Assembly (NCBI GenBank): GCA_034509425.1 | Contig: JAVTVJ010011208.1 | Coordinates: forward strand, 26,324 to 90,323 | Direction of reading: 5' to 3' | Length of the DNA: 64,000 nucleotides | Source of the DNA: Eopsaltria australis | Lineage: Eukaryota; Chordata; Aves; Passeriformes; Petroicidae | Shown: one piece after another, positions 55,421 to 64,000 of the stretch | Position numbering within the stretch: position 1 is the stretch's first letter | Layout: every line of letters begins with the position of its first letter | Made by a program: the position numbers and the translations under genes | Notes under the pieces: generated by a model | The model's input: only the letters and a program-made list of their open reading frames with translations | Databases searched by the model: none | Told to the model about the DNA's origin: nothing

Positions 55421-56800
55421 ATGGAGCTGGAAAGGGTGACCAAAATCCTGCTGTCCCTGTGGCTGCTGGCGACGATGACTCACCGTTGGCCAGAGACATC
55501 CGGCTGGATCCTTCCGCAACCGAAGGAGAATGTGTGGGTCACGCTCGCCAAGTCATTGAAACAAGACAATCTCTGTTTGAATACGGATGCTGCCGAGAAC
55601 CCCCTGTCAACCTGTCTGGTGGGTATCCCTATGCAAGAACAGGATCCTGTTCTTGCACGTCTGAGGCCCAATTCTGTAAAATCATGGGATGCCTGGCTTG
55701 CGACTCTAAAACATGCAGTAGACGAAAGAAATTTCGATGTGGAACCCCAAGAATTGGAACTGCTGGGGTCCGCACAAGCCAAATTCTGCGTGCAATTTCA
55801 ATACACGCTGACGGGGAATGAGCCCTATCGGGCTCAAATTGGAGACATTAAAAGAACTAATGTGAGCCCTCGCAAACGTTCCATCTATACTTTTGATAAG
55901 TGGCGTGCACGTACTATTACCACACCTGCTACACCGTCGAGAGCCAGAGCACTTGGTGGTCCCCTCCGCCTACCAACAGGAGTGTTTCTTATCTGCGGGG
56001 ACCGCATGTGGGCCGGGATACCGTCCCGTCCGGTAGGAGGGCCTTGCACGTTGGGCGAAGTAACTGTCCTAGCCCCTGGCAAAACGCAAATTCTCAATTG
56101 GACAAAAACCAATTCGGCACGTAAAAAACGAGAAATTGACCATTGGGATGAAAATTGCAATTCAGAAGTTAATCATTGGAGCTTTTCAAAGAGGGTGGTT
56201 GCTTCTGTCTTTGTGCCCTGGGCAGCAGCAGCTAAAGCCCTGGGGGAATTAGGTCATCTTGAATGTTGGCTTGGCAAACACGCCAACATGACGTCCCGTG
56301 CTTTGGCCCAATTACTTCAGGACGGAGACACCACCAGGCGAGCCACCTTGCAGAACAGGGCGGCGATAGACTTCTTACTCCTTGCCCATGGGCACGGGTG
56401 CGAGGAATTTGAAGGTCTATGCTGTTTCAACCTTTCATCCCACTCGCGCAGCATCCACGCCACTATACAGGGGATCCAGCAGCAGCTCCAAGATCTACAT
56501 GTTGAAAGCAATGATTGGCTGCGGACCATGTTCGCACAAACCGGACTTTCATCATGGGCTACAGAACTGTTGTCCACCCTTGTTTGGATTTTAGTTATCA
56601 TTTTAATTGTGCTCTGTTTGTTTTCATGTTTAAAAAATGTCCTTGTTTCTATGATTTCTCATTCTTTCTTAGAAAACAAGAAACGGGGAGATGTTGCAGT
56701 TGTCATGGCAACGTCGGCCCCGGGCTCCCGGAAGGAAGGGTGGTGGGTGAAACCATCTCGTGGAAAGAATCCCCCGGGAGCCATCCCGACCTTGGTTTAG
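55421..56800 (+). CDS. env: env: surface and transmembrane glycoprotein, open, ending inside the 3' LTR
   Basis: 459 residues from the first ATG after the acceptor. The frame is open back to 55028, but that part overlaps pol and precedes the acceptor. Residues 1-25 are a signal peptide (VTKILLSLWLLATM). A furin-type RKKR lies at residues 234-237. TM has NRAAIDFLLLAHGHG, an alpharetrovirus-like immunosuppressive-domain stretch, and a CX6CC motif (CEEFEGLCC). A hydrophobic membrane anchor (TLVWILVIILIVLCLFS) lies near residues 386-402. The last 36 codons lie in LTR U3. The family mediates receptor binding and membrane fusion. A betaretroviral pol with this env implies past recombination. Whether it is expressed is unknown. 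Confidence 0.9.
   Translation: MELERVTKILLSLWLLATMTHRWPETSGWILPQPKENVWVTLAKSLKQDNLCLNTDAAENPLSTCLVGIPMQEQDPVLARLRPNSVKSWDAWLATLKHAVDERNFDVEPQELELLGSAQAKFCVQFQYTLTGNEPYRAQIGDIKRTNVSPRKRSIYTFDKWRARTITTPATPSRARALGGPLRLPTGVFLICGDRMWAGIPSRPVGGPCTLGEVTVLAPGKTQILNWTKTNSARKKREIDHWDENCNSEVNHWSFSKRVVASVFVPWAAAAKALGELGHLECWLGKHANMTSRALAQLLQDGDTTRRATLQNRAAIDFLLLAHGHGCEEFEGLCCFNLSSHSRSIHATIQGIQQQLQDLHVESNDWLRTMFAQTGLSSWATELLSTLVWILVIILIVLCLFSCLKNVLVSMISHSFLENKKRGDVAVVMATSAPGSRKEGWWVKPSRGKNPPGAIPTLV
56671..56691 (+). promoter_or_regulatory. Polypurine tract of the plus provirus
   Basis: AGAAAACAAGAAACGGGGAGA ends directly at the TG of the 3' LTR. It is also translated as part of the env tail. Confidence 0.75.
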
Positions 56801-57299
56801 TCCATTTAGTTTAGGTTACGCCTCTGTTTGATAATTTGTTAGTTGTGTTGTCTGTCAAGTTCTGTATCCTCCCCTGTTTCTGGAAGGCTCTGTGCAGGTG
56901 CTTCTCGGATTGGTCCCTGAACCTTTCTCCCTCCCTCCCCTACTCCCGGTTGGTTTGTGAGTCCTCTCCCCGCCCCAACTCCTCCCCCTTGCTCTGCCAT
57001 GATTGGTTGCTTGAGTGGTTTATCCATCCCTGCACAGCCTTGTCCGGCGCCATTGTGCTTGGGACGAGGTTCAATAAACGTTCCTGTTGCCCAGCACAGT
57101 CGCCGCTCCTTATTGCCTTGATTTCGCAGCTACTGGTAGCAAGAACCCACGCTTGCGAACACCGACACCTCAGCACTTGGATTAGCGTTGCTGTGGGCAG
57201 GGAAACCTTAGCCCTGGTGGCGCCCGGGTGGCTGAGGCAACCATCTAGCAGGTGGCCACAAGGCCGCGAAGCCACGAGGTACACTTATTATTTTTAATA
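56692..57299 (+). mobile_element. 3' LTR of the plus-strand provirus, 608 bp
   Basis: Same length as the 5' LTR. I count five differences: CCCTTACTCC/CCCCTACTCC, GAGTTG/GAGTGG, TCCGTCC/TCCATCC, CACGAGG/CACAAGG and GGCCACG/GGCCGCG. It ends TTTTTAATA at 57299 and is followed by CCCAGC. Confidence 0.92.
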
Positions 57300-57305
57300 C
57301 CCAGC
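57300..57305. repeat. Target-site duplication CCCAGC, right copy
   Basis: Pairs with 48640-48645; the next base (57306) belongs to the interrupted minus-strand LTR. Confidence 0.88.
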
Positions 57306-57823
57306 TGCGAGTCGCTCGCTAGGAGCAGACTGTCAGCTACGTGGCTGGAGAAAACGGGGAGGGGTCTTCTGCCGCGCGGAGTAATTCGAGACACAGAAGC
57401 ACATAGGCAAACTGCACTCAAGGGCGTCCGGGGTCAGAAGACCCAGAACAGTTCTGAGCGCCGACCTTTATTCAGAGGGTCTTATCCAATCACAGAACAC
57501 CATGGGGGAGGACCCAGGGAGGGACCAAGGGAAGGGGACCAACTGGGGAGAAAAGGGGGAGGAGGGGGAATAACAGACAATAGGGGGAACAAATCAACAA
57601 CTGAGTGTAACAGAAGTTTCTGGAAGCAGAATATGAGTGGCAGGAGAGTGGCAGGTGTATCAACAAATGGAATAACAGAGGGAACCACCCCTGAGAAACT
57701 CAACCCCTCTGCGGGGCAAAACCACCTGTGTCTCCTCCCCAGGGGAGACTTTAAACTTGGGCACCTTTATTCCACAGCTTCTCGGGGGAGACCGAGCCCT
57801 TCGGGACCTCAAGCACCACCACA
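57306..57823 (-). mobile_element. Main part of the 3' LTR of the minus-strand ERV (U3, R, start of U5)
   Basis: The minus strand starts TGTGGTGGTGCTTGAGG at 57823, just after the polypurine tract. CTGAATAAAGGTC near 57475 is the polyadenylation signal. It is cut at 57306 by the plus provirus; the rest is at 48499-48645. Confidence 0.85.
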
Positions 57824-59061
57824 TCTCCCCCTTCTTTTTTCTTTAAAGAAAGTGTATTGTTAACGAAAGAAACAACAAAACTTTTAAAACATCCCAGAAA
57901 GCATAAGACAATAAAAATAATGAGAAAAGTCCATAGAAGAGTCCGTATAATTTGGCCAATCAAGTCAGAGATGCCCCAACCATGAAACAAATTGTCCAGC
58001 CAGTCTTTATTTTCCTCACGGAGTTGATGAAGCTGGTCTTGCATCTGTTGTATGGTTTTGTGGATGCTCTGGGAATGTGAAGAGAGGTTAAAACAACAAA
58101 GTCCTTCAAATTCTTCACATCCGTGGCCATGTGCGAGTAGGAGAAAGTCAATAGCAGCTCGATTTTGTAATGTTGCCTGCCTGGTTGTCTCTTCGTCGGC
58201 AAGGAGGTCCGCAAGTGCTTTGGATGTTAAATTGGCTTGTTTGCCTACCCAACACTCAAGGTGAGTAAGCTCACCGAGGGCCTTAGCTACTGCCACCCAA
58301 GGTAGAAATATCAAAGCAGCAACCCTCTTGGAGAAGGACCAGGAGGTAACTCTGCTATCACAATTTTGATCTAATTCATGGGTGGCTTTTTTTTGGCAGG
58401 CCAAATTAGAGTTATTCTTCCAAGCTAGTAGCTGGGTCCTTCCCGGTGTCAGCATAGACAGACGACCGAGCGTGCACGGGCCTCCATGCAGACGAGAAGG
58501 GATTCCCGCCCACGCCCGGTCCCCACAAATCAGGAACACTCCTTTAGGGAGCTCCCTGGGGTACATGACAGATGCGGACCGTGTATTTTCAGCAAAGCTG
58601 CACCAAGTACCTTTGACATATAATTTTTGATCAATCGCCGAGACGTCCTTGTCTGGCTCACCAATTCGGGGATTATTCCTTCTAACCGATGGGGCTAGCC
58701 AGTCATAGGTAGGGTTAAACTTAGTGCAAAAATAAGGTTGTGCTGACCCCACTAAATCCAATTCCTGGGGTTCAGCGTGCATTTGTGGAAGGGTCCGCAT
58801 CCACACGTCCCATGCATAAGCTGGATGGGCTTCGAGAAAAGTGGATTTGTATTCTAAAGGTGTCCAGGGAATCCCTACCAGGCAGGTCGACATCGGATTT
58901 TCTGTCGCGTAGGTGTTCAGACAGAAATCTTGTTGACCGATGGACTTGGCTAACGTCACCCACACATTTTCTTTCGGTTGTCCCACTAGCCATGGATTTC
59001 CCCATTGCATCCACCAGACTACCAGAAGGAGTGGTAGCACAATACGAACTGATGTTCTCAT
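57751..59061 (-). CDS. env: env of the minus-strand ERV, open but without a basic cleavage site
   Basis: 436 residues from ATG at 59061. The signal peptide is SVRIVLPLLLVVWW. SU contains PKENVWVTLAK and GVFLICGDRAWAGIPSR, both shared with the plus provirus env. At the SU-TM boundary the sequence is NLACQKKATHE: the multibasic motif seen in the relative is absent, so processing by furin looks unlikely. TM has NRAAIDFLLLAHGHG and CEEFEGLCC (CX6CC), then a membrane anchor (LLWTFLIIFIVLCFLGCF). The last 24 codons overlap the LTR. No stop codon is present, unlike pro and pol of the same element. Confidence 0.87.
   Translation of the reverse strand: MRTSVRIVLPLLLVVWWMQWGNPWLVGQPKENVWVTLAKSIGQQDFCLNTYATENPMSTCLVGIPWTPLEYKSTFLEAHPAYAWDVWMRTLPQMHAEPQELDLVGSAQPYFCTKFNPTYDWLAPSVRRNNPRIGEPDKDVSAIDQKLYVKGTWCSFAENTRSASVMYPRELPKGVFLICGDRAWAGIPSRLHGGPCTLGRLSMLTPGRTQLLAWKNNSNLACQKKATHELDQNCDSRVTSWSFSKRVAALIFLPWVAVAKALGELTHLECWVGKQANLTSKALADLLADEETTRQATLQNRAAIDFLLLAHGHGCEEFEGLCCFNLSSHSQSIHKTIQQMQDQLHQLREENKDWLDNLFHGWGISDLIGQIIRTLLWTFLIIFIVLCFLGCFKSFVVSFVNNTLSLKKKEGGDVVVLEVPKGSVSPEKLWNKGAQV
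57824..57841 (-). promoter_or_regulatory. Polypurine tract of the minus-strand ERV
   Basis: On the minus strand, AAAAAAGAAGGGGGAGA lies directly before TGTGGTGG. Near its end it shares GGGGAGATGT with the plus provirus. Confidence 0.75.
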
Positions 59062-59087
59062 CTCTCAGGTTTTCTCTGCTGGATTAA

Positions 59088-59101
59088 CTAAAAGAAAACA
59101 A
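59088..59101 (-). promoter_or_regulatory. env splice acceptor of the minus-strand ERV
   Basis: On the minus strand TTGTTTTCTTTTAG ends at 59088, 26 bases before the env ATG. It corresponds to the acceptor of the plus provirus. Confidence 0.55.
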
Positions 59102-59289
59102 ACTCATGTCAAGTTCCTATTAGACTCTCTCTCTCCCCCTCTTTTTTAGCTGTGGGGTAGTACAGGGGTAGGGGTAAGGGAAACACACAAGGAAAGTCTG
59201 AGGGGTAAACAGGGGAGGGGAATTGACACGTGTCTATTCAGGCTTCTTGTCTCGGGTTTCTCCTCCGTTCGGGACGAAACTCTTGGTTT

Positions 59290-62030
59290 TCAGGAAAGGG
59301 CTTTCTTAGGGTCTTCTGCCGTGTCTGGCTTCTGGCCTTTGCGTCTTCTTCTTTTCCAGGCTGACTGGGGCTGTTCTGCCTCTTCCGTTGTCGGGGCAGT
59401 CACACCTGGAAGATTTCCTACTTGGACATGGTTAATTGTCCTATAGGGTCTAACAAACTTGGCAGGGACCCACTTTGGACCTTTTGTCGTAGACACACAG
59501 GCATATCCTCGGCCCCAAACGATTAGTGGAAGGGGCCCCTCAATCTGATGGGATTCAGGATCCTTGATCAGCACCGACGGATTCTCTTTTAGTTTACATG
59601 AAGCCGAATTCGAAAAATGTCGGAATACAGGGGGAACGGGCTCTTCTTTGGAACAATTCAAAAAATTAATTGTGAAGAGCGCCTTACAGAGTCGCTCAAT
59701 GGGCGATCTGGTCTCTGTACCTCCCTGTTGCTGGTGAAGGACCCTTTTGAGGGTTTGATGTGCTCGTTCCACTATTGCTTGCCCAGTGGGGGAGTGTGGA
59801 ATGCCGGTGGAATGGGCCACTCCCCACGACTGGAGAAATTCTCGAAATTGGGCTGAGGTATATGCGGGTCCGTTATCGGTTTTAATACTTTTTGGTGTGC
59901 CAAGTACTGAAAAGGCCATTAGGAAATGTTTAATGACATCTTTTGCCTTTTCGCCGGTATGGGCAGAGGCATATATCACACCTGAGAAAGTGTCTATTGA
60001 CAGGTGAACATATTTTAATCTCCCAAATTCTGGGATGTGTGTGACATCTGTCTGCCAGACATCGCAGCTGTTGAGTCCACGAGGGTTTACCCTGGGGTTC
60101 AAGGATGGTATCTGATGGGATTGACAGCTGGGGCATGTCGCCACGATGGCCCTTGCCTGCTCCAAAGGTAGATGACACATCCTTCGGAGGGCAGGGGCGT
60201 TCTGGTGGTAGAACTGGTGGCTGAGCTTGGCCTGTGCAAAGACATCAGGTGTATTTGCCATTTGCACAGACATAGCCAAGGCATCCGCCCTGCGGTTCCC
60301 TTCTGATATGTAACCAGGGAGCTCTTGGTGCGACCTCACATGCATCACATGAAACGGTTACTCTTGGTGGGAGAGAAGGAAAACTAATCTCGAGAGCAAG
60401 CCAAACAATTTTTCATTTGAAACCTCCTTTAATAAAGAATGTTCAGCTCTTGCAGTTACTCCAGCCACGTATGCCGAATCGGTTACCAAATTTAGAGATT
60501 CCTGGAACCTCTCAAACACTCTGACTACGGCTGCCAATTCTGCAATTTGTGGGGATCCTTCCACCACATGGACCTCAGACTCCCACTTCTGGGTCCTAGG
60601 GTCCTTCCAAGTCAAAACTGACTTATGAGAGGACCCTGAGCCATCGGTAAACACTGTCAGAGCATTTAATGGGGTCTTACTTTGTAAAAACTTTGGGGCC
60701 AAATGAAAGTTCAAATTGAACAAATGATGTTTCAATTTTTTGCTGCTAATTTGGCCTGGGAAACTGTCAAGAGCGAACTGGAGATGTTCGCTGGTCTGAA
60801 GTAAGCTTTCAAAAACCTCTTCTTTCCAAGGCACATTGATGCATGCAAAATCGCACCCCGCTAAGGTGCGGAGCCTTGACCTAGCTCGAGTAATTAACTT
60901 TGCCACCAGTTCTTGTGGCGTTGTGATACTTTTGGATGGCTGATGAGGGAGGAATACCCACTCTATTATTAAGAGGGGCTCCTTCGACCTCTCATCCCAC
61001 TGAAAAATGAGCCCATGATAGTAAGGTGTCTGGCCTAAAATAGAAAATCGAAAAGGCAGCTCAGGTGCCACCTGGTGAGCGTGCCGAGATGAAAGCACTC
61101 GCTGTACCTTACCCACAGCCTCCCTGGCATCCGGAGTGAGTTCACGCGGTGAGTCTAGTCCCTTGCCGCCCTTGAGAAGATGGAATAAGGGGGCGAGGTC
61201 TGCCGTCGTCAGCCCCAGCAGTGGACTAACCCAATTGATAGATCCACAGAGTTGGTGCAGTTTGCGGAGGGTTTTGGGCTCGTCTTTGATGGTGAGCTGC
61301 TGGGGTGCGACGGTCCTCTCGCTCACTCGGATGCCAAGATAGGTCCATGGGCAGGTACGCTGCACTTTATCAGGATGGATTTCCATCCCGGCACTTTGGA
61401 TGGCATTCACAGTCTGATCTAGAGTCTTTTTAAAATAATCTTCTGATGGGGCACAGACCAACACATCGTCCATATAGTGGTATATCACGGATTTAGGGAA
61501 GGCTCGTCTGACAGGTGACAAGATCCGAGCGATGTACCACTGGCAAATTACAGGTGAATTTTTCATCCCTTGCGGGAGGACGGTCCAGTGGTAGCGTCGC
61601 TGGGGAGCCTCCCTATTGGTCGACGGTACCGAGAACGCAAATCTTGGTGCGTCCTCTGGGTGAAGCAGAATACTGAAGAAGCAATCTTTAATATCAATTA
61701 CTGCCAGTGGCCATTGTCTTGGGAGCATAGCAGGCGATGGTAGGCCTGGTTGGAGGGGTCCCATGTCTACAATGACTTTATTTATCTCTCTCAGATCGTG
61801 GAGGAGCCTCCACCGGTTCTTGCCAGACTTACGAATAACAAAAACCGGGGAGTTCCAAGGGCTGTCAGATGGAACAACATGTCCCTTGGAAAGTTGCTCC
61901 TCCACGAGGGACTCGAGGGGGCTCAGTTTTTCCTTTTTAAGGGGCCACTGTTTCACCCGCACAGGCTTATTAGTTGTCTACGACAAGCGTGGCACGGTGT
62001 GGGTGTCGCGCCCCTCAGTGGCCCCAATTA
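59290..62030 (-). pseudogene. pol: pol of the minus-strand ERV with two stop codons
   Basis: About 913 codons in one frame. TAG at 61980-61978 lies near the N-terminus, in a short stretch with extra codons compared with the plus copy. TAA at 60360-60358 lies in the RNase H domain, just after FLLSHQE. Otherwise it is open: RT with YMDD (IYHYMDDVLVCAP near 61480), RNase H with FTDGSGSSHK (catalytic Asp kept, unlike the plus copy), and integrase with HQFYH...CPSC, WQTD, KTDNGP and IVERAHQ. The C-terminus is longer than in the plus copy (RRRRKGQKPDTAEDPKK). No frameshift was noted. Full-length Pol cannot be made without readthrough. Confidence 0.87.
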
Positions 62031-62037
62031 GAAACCC
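62031..62037 (-). promoter_or_regulatory. pro-pol -1 frameshift site G GGT TTC (minus strand)
   Basis: The pro frame reads CAG GGT TTC TAA, a canonical XXXYYYZ heptamer directly before the stop. The plus provirus has G GAT TTT at the same place. Confidence 0.75.
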
Positions 62038-62779
62038 TGCGCCGGGGGTGCAGGAATTTCCAAGCGAGTCCCCCACTGAGAAAGAAGATCTCGTCCCCAC
62101 AGAGTAAAGCCAGAAGGAACCATAAATGGGCGAATGGTGGCTGTGTGCCCGTCGGGCCCTTCAATCACTATATTGTTGGTGCTCCTCTGTGAGGACGTGG
62201 ACCCCCCAACTCCAGTTATCTTTCCCTCAGCAGGGTGGAGGCCCCACTGAGGTGGTCACTCCGACTCAGCAATTATTGTGACGTCTGAGCCGGTGTCTAG
62301 CATCCCGCTTCTTTGTACCGTCGACCCGCCGTTGTTAAGACGGCAGCTGATTCGGGGTCGGTCTGTGCCCACTATCTGTGTCCAACACACTGCAGGAGTG
62401 CGTCTTTGCCGTTCCCAGTATGATGGGAGAGGGATGGCGTTGGCCAGCCATTGTCCTCTCGGGATAAACCACGGAGGATTATTGCAGCAAACATGAATCT
62501 CAAAGGCGTCTCCTGGGAAGACGGTAACAACTTCTGGAAGTATAAACACACCAGGAGGCCCTTTTTCCGCATTCCCGATTATTAAAAGGTCTGTCCGGTT
62601 AAAAATGACAGCTTGCAAATGTACTTTAACTCGGATGAAATGTGTGGTTGTTATACGTTGGGGAGCCGCACTTACTAGATTTAGTTTCTTGCCCCAGGGC
62701 CTCGGAACGTCTCCTCTCTCTGTTGGTGTTATAGCAGCAGGATCCTCTGGAGCGGCCGGTGGATTGGTGGTGACAGCAT

Positions 62780-64000
62780 TTAATTTTGTGTCATCACGCG
62801 GTACTGATCCGCGCTCCACTGCCCGTTTTTCACTGGTGGTGGTTGGTGTGCACACGGGCAGTGTGCCACTCCAGGACCTGCGGGAGACTTAGGAAAAGAG
62901 TAGTTAGTTTTCCAAGGTTTCGGACAACTGCGAGCAAAGTGATGTGGGCTCCCGCAATTAAAGCACTTTGATTGTCCCGCAACTCCTGTGTTAGTTGCTG
63001 GTGCTGACACAAATCCCTTCTTTGAAATTTGGGTTGGAGGGGCTGATGGAGGAGGTACAGATGGAACAACCTCTGCGCATGCTTCTACCATAATTTCGAT
63101 GGTCGGCTTTGGTATTCGTGGGAGTGTTCTCAGTACAGCCTTACAGTCTGCATTAGCATTTGATAATGCTAAAGATCCTAAAATTTGCCTCTGATTGACA
63201 GGATCTTCAACTTGTTTGGCAAGGGCTGCCTTTATCCTTTCCACAAAGTCTGAGAATCCCTCAGTGGGCCCTTGCATGATTGCTGCATACCCTTCTGAGG
63301 GCACTGCTGTTGTTGGTAGTGTTAGCAGGACTCTCAGCGCCGCTTGCTGAATGTCTAATAACACGTCTTTTGTGATTTTCTCAGCCTGCTTTTGTCCTGT
63401 ACTGAAATCTCCCTCTCCACTTAAATGGTCCATTGTAATATTCGCGCGGTTTTCTTTCCCTTTATACTGCTCTAGCAATTCCATGAGCAGCCTGCGCCAT
63501 GCCCGATCCCAAACCCAATATTGAGTGTCTAATAATATACTTTCCATGATCAGTTTAATGTCCTCTGGAACCAGTATACTTGACCGAAAGGTTGCCTTCA
63601 GCATGCCTTGAGTCACTGGTGACTCAAGCCTGTAATCACCAATAGCTTTGCACAAGTTGTTAATACTATTGGTTGGGATTGGCTCCCATTTGTGTCCTTG
63701 TCCCCCTCTTCCACCCCCGAACTGCACCGGGGCTGCAAAAACTTCATTGTTCCCTTCAGATGTTTTGACCTCGGCTCCCAGGTCCTCGGGGTTTAGATGG
63801 ACTGAGCTAGAGGGGGCCTGGGTCTGGGCCTGCTTCCCTAAAGGGCCTCCGGGTTCTCGATGTGACTTCCGGTAGGCCTTGGCCCTCCCCCTTCCGGGTT
63901 CTATATTGGGGGAACCGGAAGGGGAGGCATGGGAAACCGGATGCCTGGGGGCGGGAACTTCGGAGTGGGTGGCGCGAGAGGTGGAGACCTCAGTGGGGGC
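62780..64000 (-). CDS. gag: gag of the minus-strand ERV, 5' part beyond the window
   Basis: Open without stops from the right edge of the window to TAA at 62780, about 406 codons. The first ~95 visible codons are a proline-rich, low-complexity spacer. Capsid starts near 63700 (KWEPIPTNSINNLCK) and contains a major homology region (QGPTEGFSDFVERI near 63260). A VPPPSAPP stretch near 63040 includes PSAP, a possible late-domain motif. Nucleocapsid has one CCHC knuckle (CFNCGSPHHFARSC). Matrix lies outside. Gag overlaps pro by about 75 bases. No defect is visible in this part. Confidence 0.87.
   Translation of the reverse strand, partial: APTEVSTSRATHSEVPAPRHPVSHASPSGSPNIEPGRGRAKAYRKSHREPGGPLGKQAQTQAPSSSVHLNPEDLGAEVKTSEGNNEVFAAPVQFGGGRGGQGHKWEPIPTNSINNLCKAIGDYRLESPVTQGMLKATFRSSILVPEDIKLIMESILLDTQYWVWDRAWRRLLMELLEQYKGKENRANITMDHLSGEGDFSTGQKQAEKITKDVLLDIQQAALRVLLTLPTTAVPSEGYAAIMQGPTEGFSDFVERIKAALAKQVEDPVNQRQILGSLALSNANADCKAVLRTLPRIPKPTIEIMVEACAEVVPSVPPPSAPPTQISKKGFVSAPATNTGVAGQSKCFNCGSPHHFARSCPKPWKTNYSFPKSPAGPGVAHCPCAHQPPPVKNGQWSADQYRVMTQN
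62825..62831 (-). promoter_or_regulatory. Candidate gag-pro -1 frameshift site G AAA AAC (minus strand)
   Basis: In gag phase, GTG AAA AAC GGG; one base off the A AAA AAC of mouse mammary tumour virus. It sits at the same distance from the gag end as A GGA AAC in the plus provirus. Confidence 0.6.

Larger units (their letters stand above)
48646..57299 (+). mobile_element. Plus-strand class II ERV provirus, 8.65 kb, nearly complete
   Basis: Two 608-bp LTRs, a tRNA-Lys PBS, splice donor and acceptor, gag, pro, pol and env in order, a polypurine tract and a 6-bp target duplication. The LTRs differ at about five positions by my reading, so the insertion is young. Pro, pol and env are open; gag is disabled by a GTG at the start position and one amber codon. 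It lies inside the 3' LTR of the minus-strand ERV. Confidence 0.92.
62028..62855 (-). pseudogene. pro: pro of the minus-strand ERV, one TGA stop after the active site
   Basis: The frame is -1 to gag and open from the overlap to 62256, where TGA follows MLDTGSDVTIIAESE. The plus copy has a Trp codon at this place. After the stop the same frame continues with FTLWGRDLLSQWG-type sequence to TAA at 62030-62028. The DTG triad is intact, but the protease would be cut about 13 residues beyond it, so it is inactive. The upstream region (GPPGVFILPEV, FIPRGQWLANAIPLP) parallels the plus copy. Confidence 0.85.
48499..64000 (-). mobile_element. Minus-strand class II ERV (partial), host of the nested provirus
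   Basis: Read right to left: gag (entering from beyond 64000), pro, pol, env, polypurine tract, and a 3' LTR split in two by another provirus (57306-57823 and 48499-48645). Gag, pro and pol are in successive -1 frames, as in betaretroviruses. The 5' LTR lies outside the window. Pro and pol carry stop codons (62256, 61978, 60358), so this copy is defective. Confidence 0.85.

Noticed and set aside
1..64000. Assignment to a W chromosome
   Set aside because: ERV density would fit, but no W-linked gene is visible and MAPK14 is, to my knowledge, autosomal in chicken. Not supported by the sequence.
1..64000. tRNA or other structural RNA genes
   Set aside because: None recognised. The only tRNA-like matches are retroviral primer-binding sites.

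Overview
The window looks like bird nuclear DNA built mainly from endogenous retroviruses (ERVs). The evidence for a bird is a CR1 LINE 3' end (about 43224-43279), two ERV envelopes whose TM region resembles avian alpharetroviruses, and one host exon that reads as exon 1 of a p38 MAP kinase (MAPK14-like, minus strand, 39869-39981) inside a CpG island. Everything here was read by eye, without alignments or database searches.

Region 1 (1-27543) is a head-to-tail array of ERV-derived units about 3.6-5.7 kb long. It has ten copies of one ~520-bp LTR (TGATGCC...GGCAACA) and six copies of one shortened internal segment. Each internal segment holds a PBS-like site, a leader, a 71-bp minisatellite, a GC-rich block ending in a splice-donor-like site, a truncated pol RNase H reading frame directly after a splice-acceptor-like site, a non-coding stretch, an env-tail-like remnant and a polypurine tract. 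Four junctions also carry a ~190-bp satellite trapped between two LTRs. No intact retroviral gene is left in the array.

Region 2 (27544-36334) is a pile of older ERV debris. The array ends inside the pol of another ERV, followed by that element's env with several stop codons. The env is split by an 895-bp solo LTR (duplication CACTG), and a second LTR in reverse orientation (duplication ATTGA) sits just past the env end. Next to it is a minus-strand betaretrovirus-like gag, truncated by a third LTR, with its own 5' LTR (35843-36334).

Region 3 (36335-48498) is mostly ordinary host sequence: a solo LTR (37539-38084, duplication CAAGG), the p38 exon with its CpG island, a CR1 piece, and two further LTR-like sequences. 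The p38 gene would run leftward, so Regions 1 and 2 may lie in its first intron; no exon 2 was seen.

Region 4 (48499-64000) holds two nearly complete, related ERVs, one inside the other. A plus-strand provirus (48646-57299; two 608-bp LTRs with about five differences; 6-bp duplication CCCAGC) is inserted into the 3' LTR of a minus-strand provirus whose gag runs off the right edge. Both have gag, pro and pol in successive -1 frames (betaretrovirus layout) and an env with an alpharetrovirus-like TM. The plus element has open pro, pol and env, but its gag begins with GTG and carries one amber stop. The minus element has stops in pro and pol.
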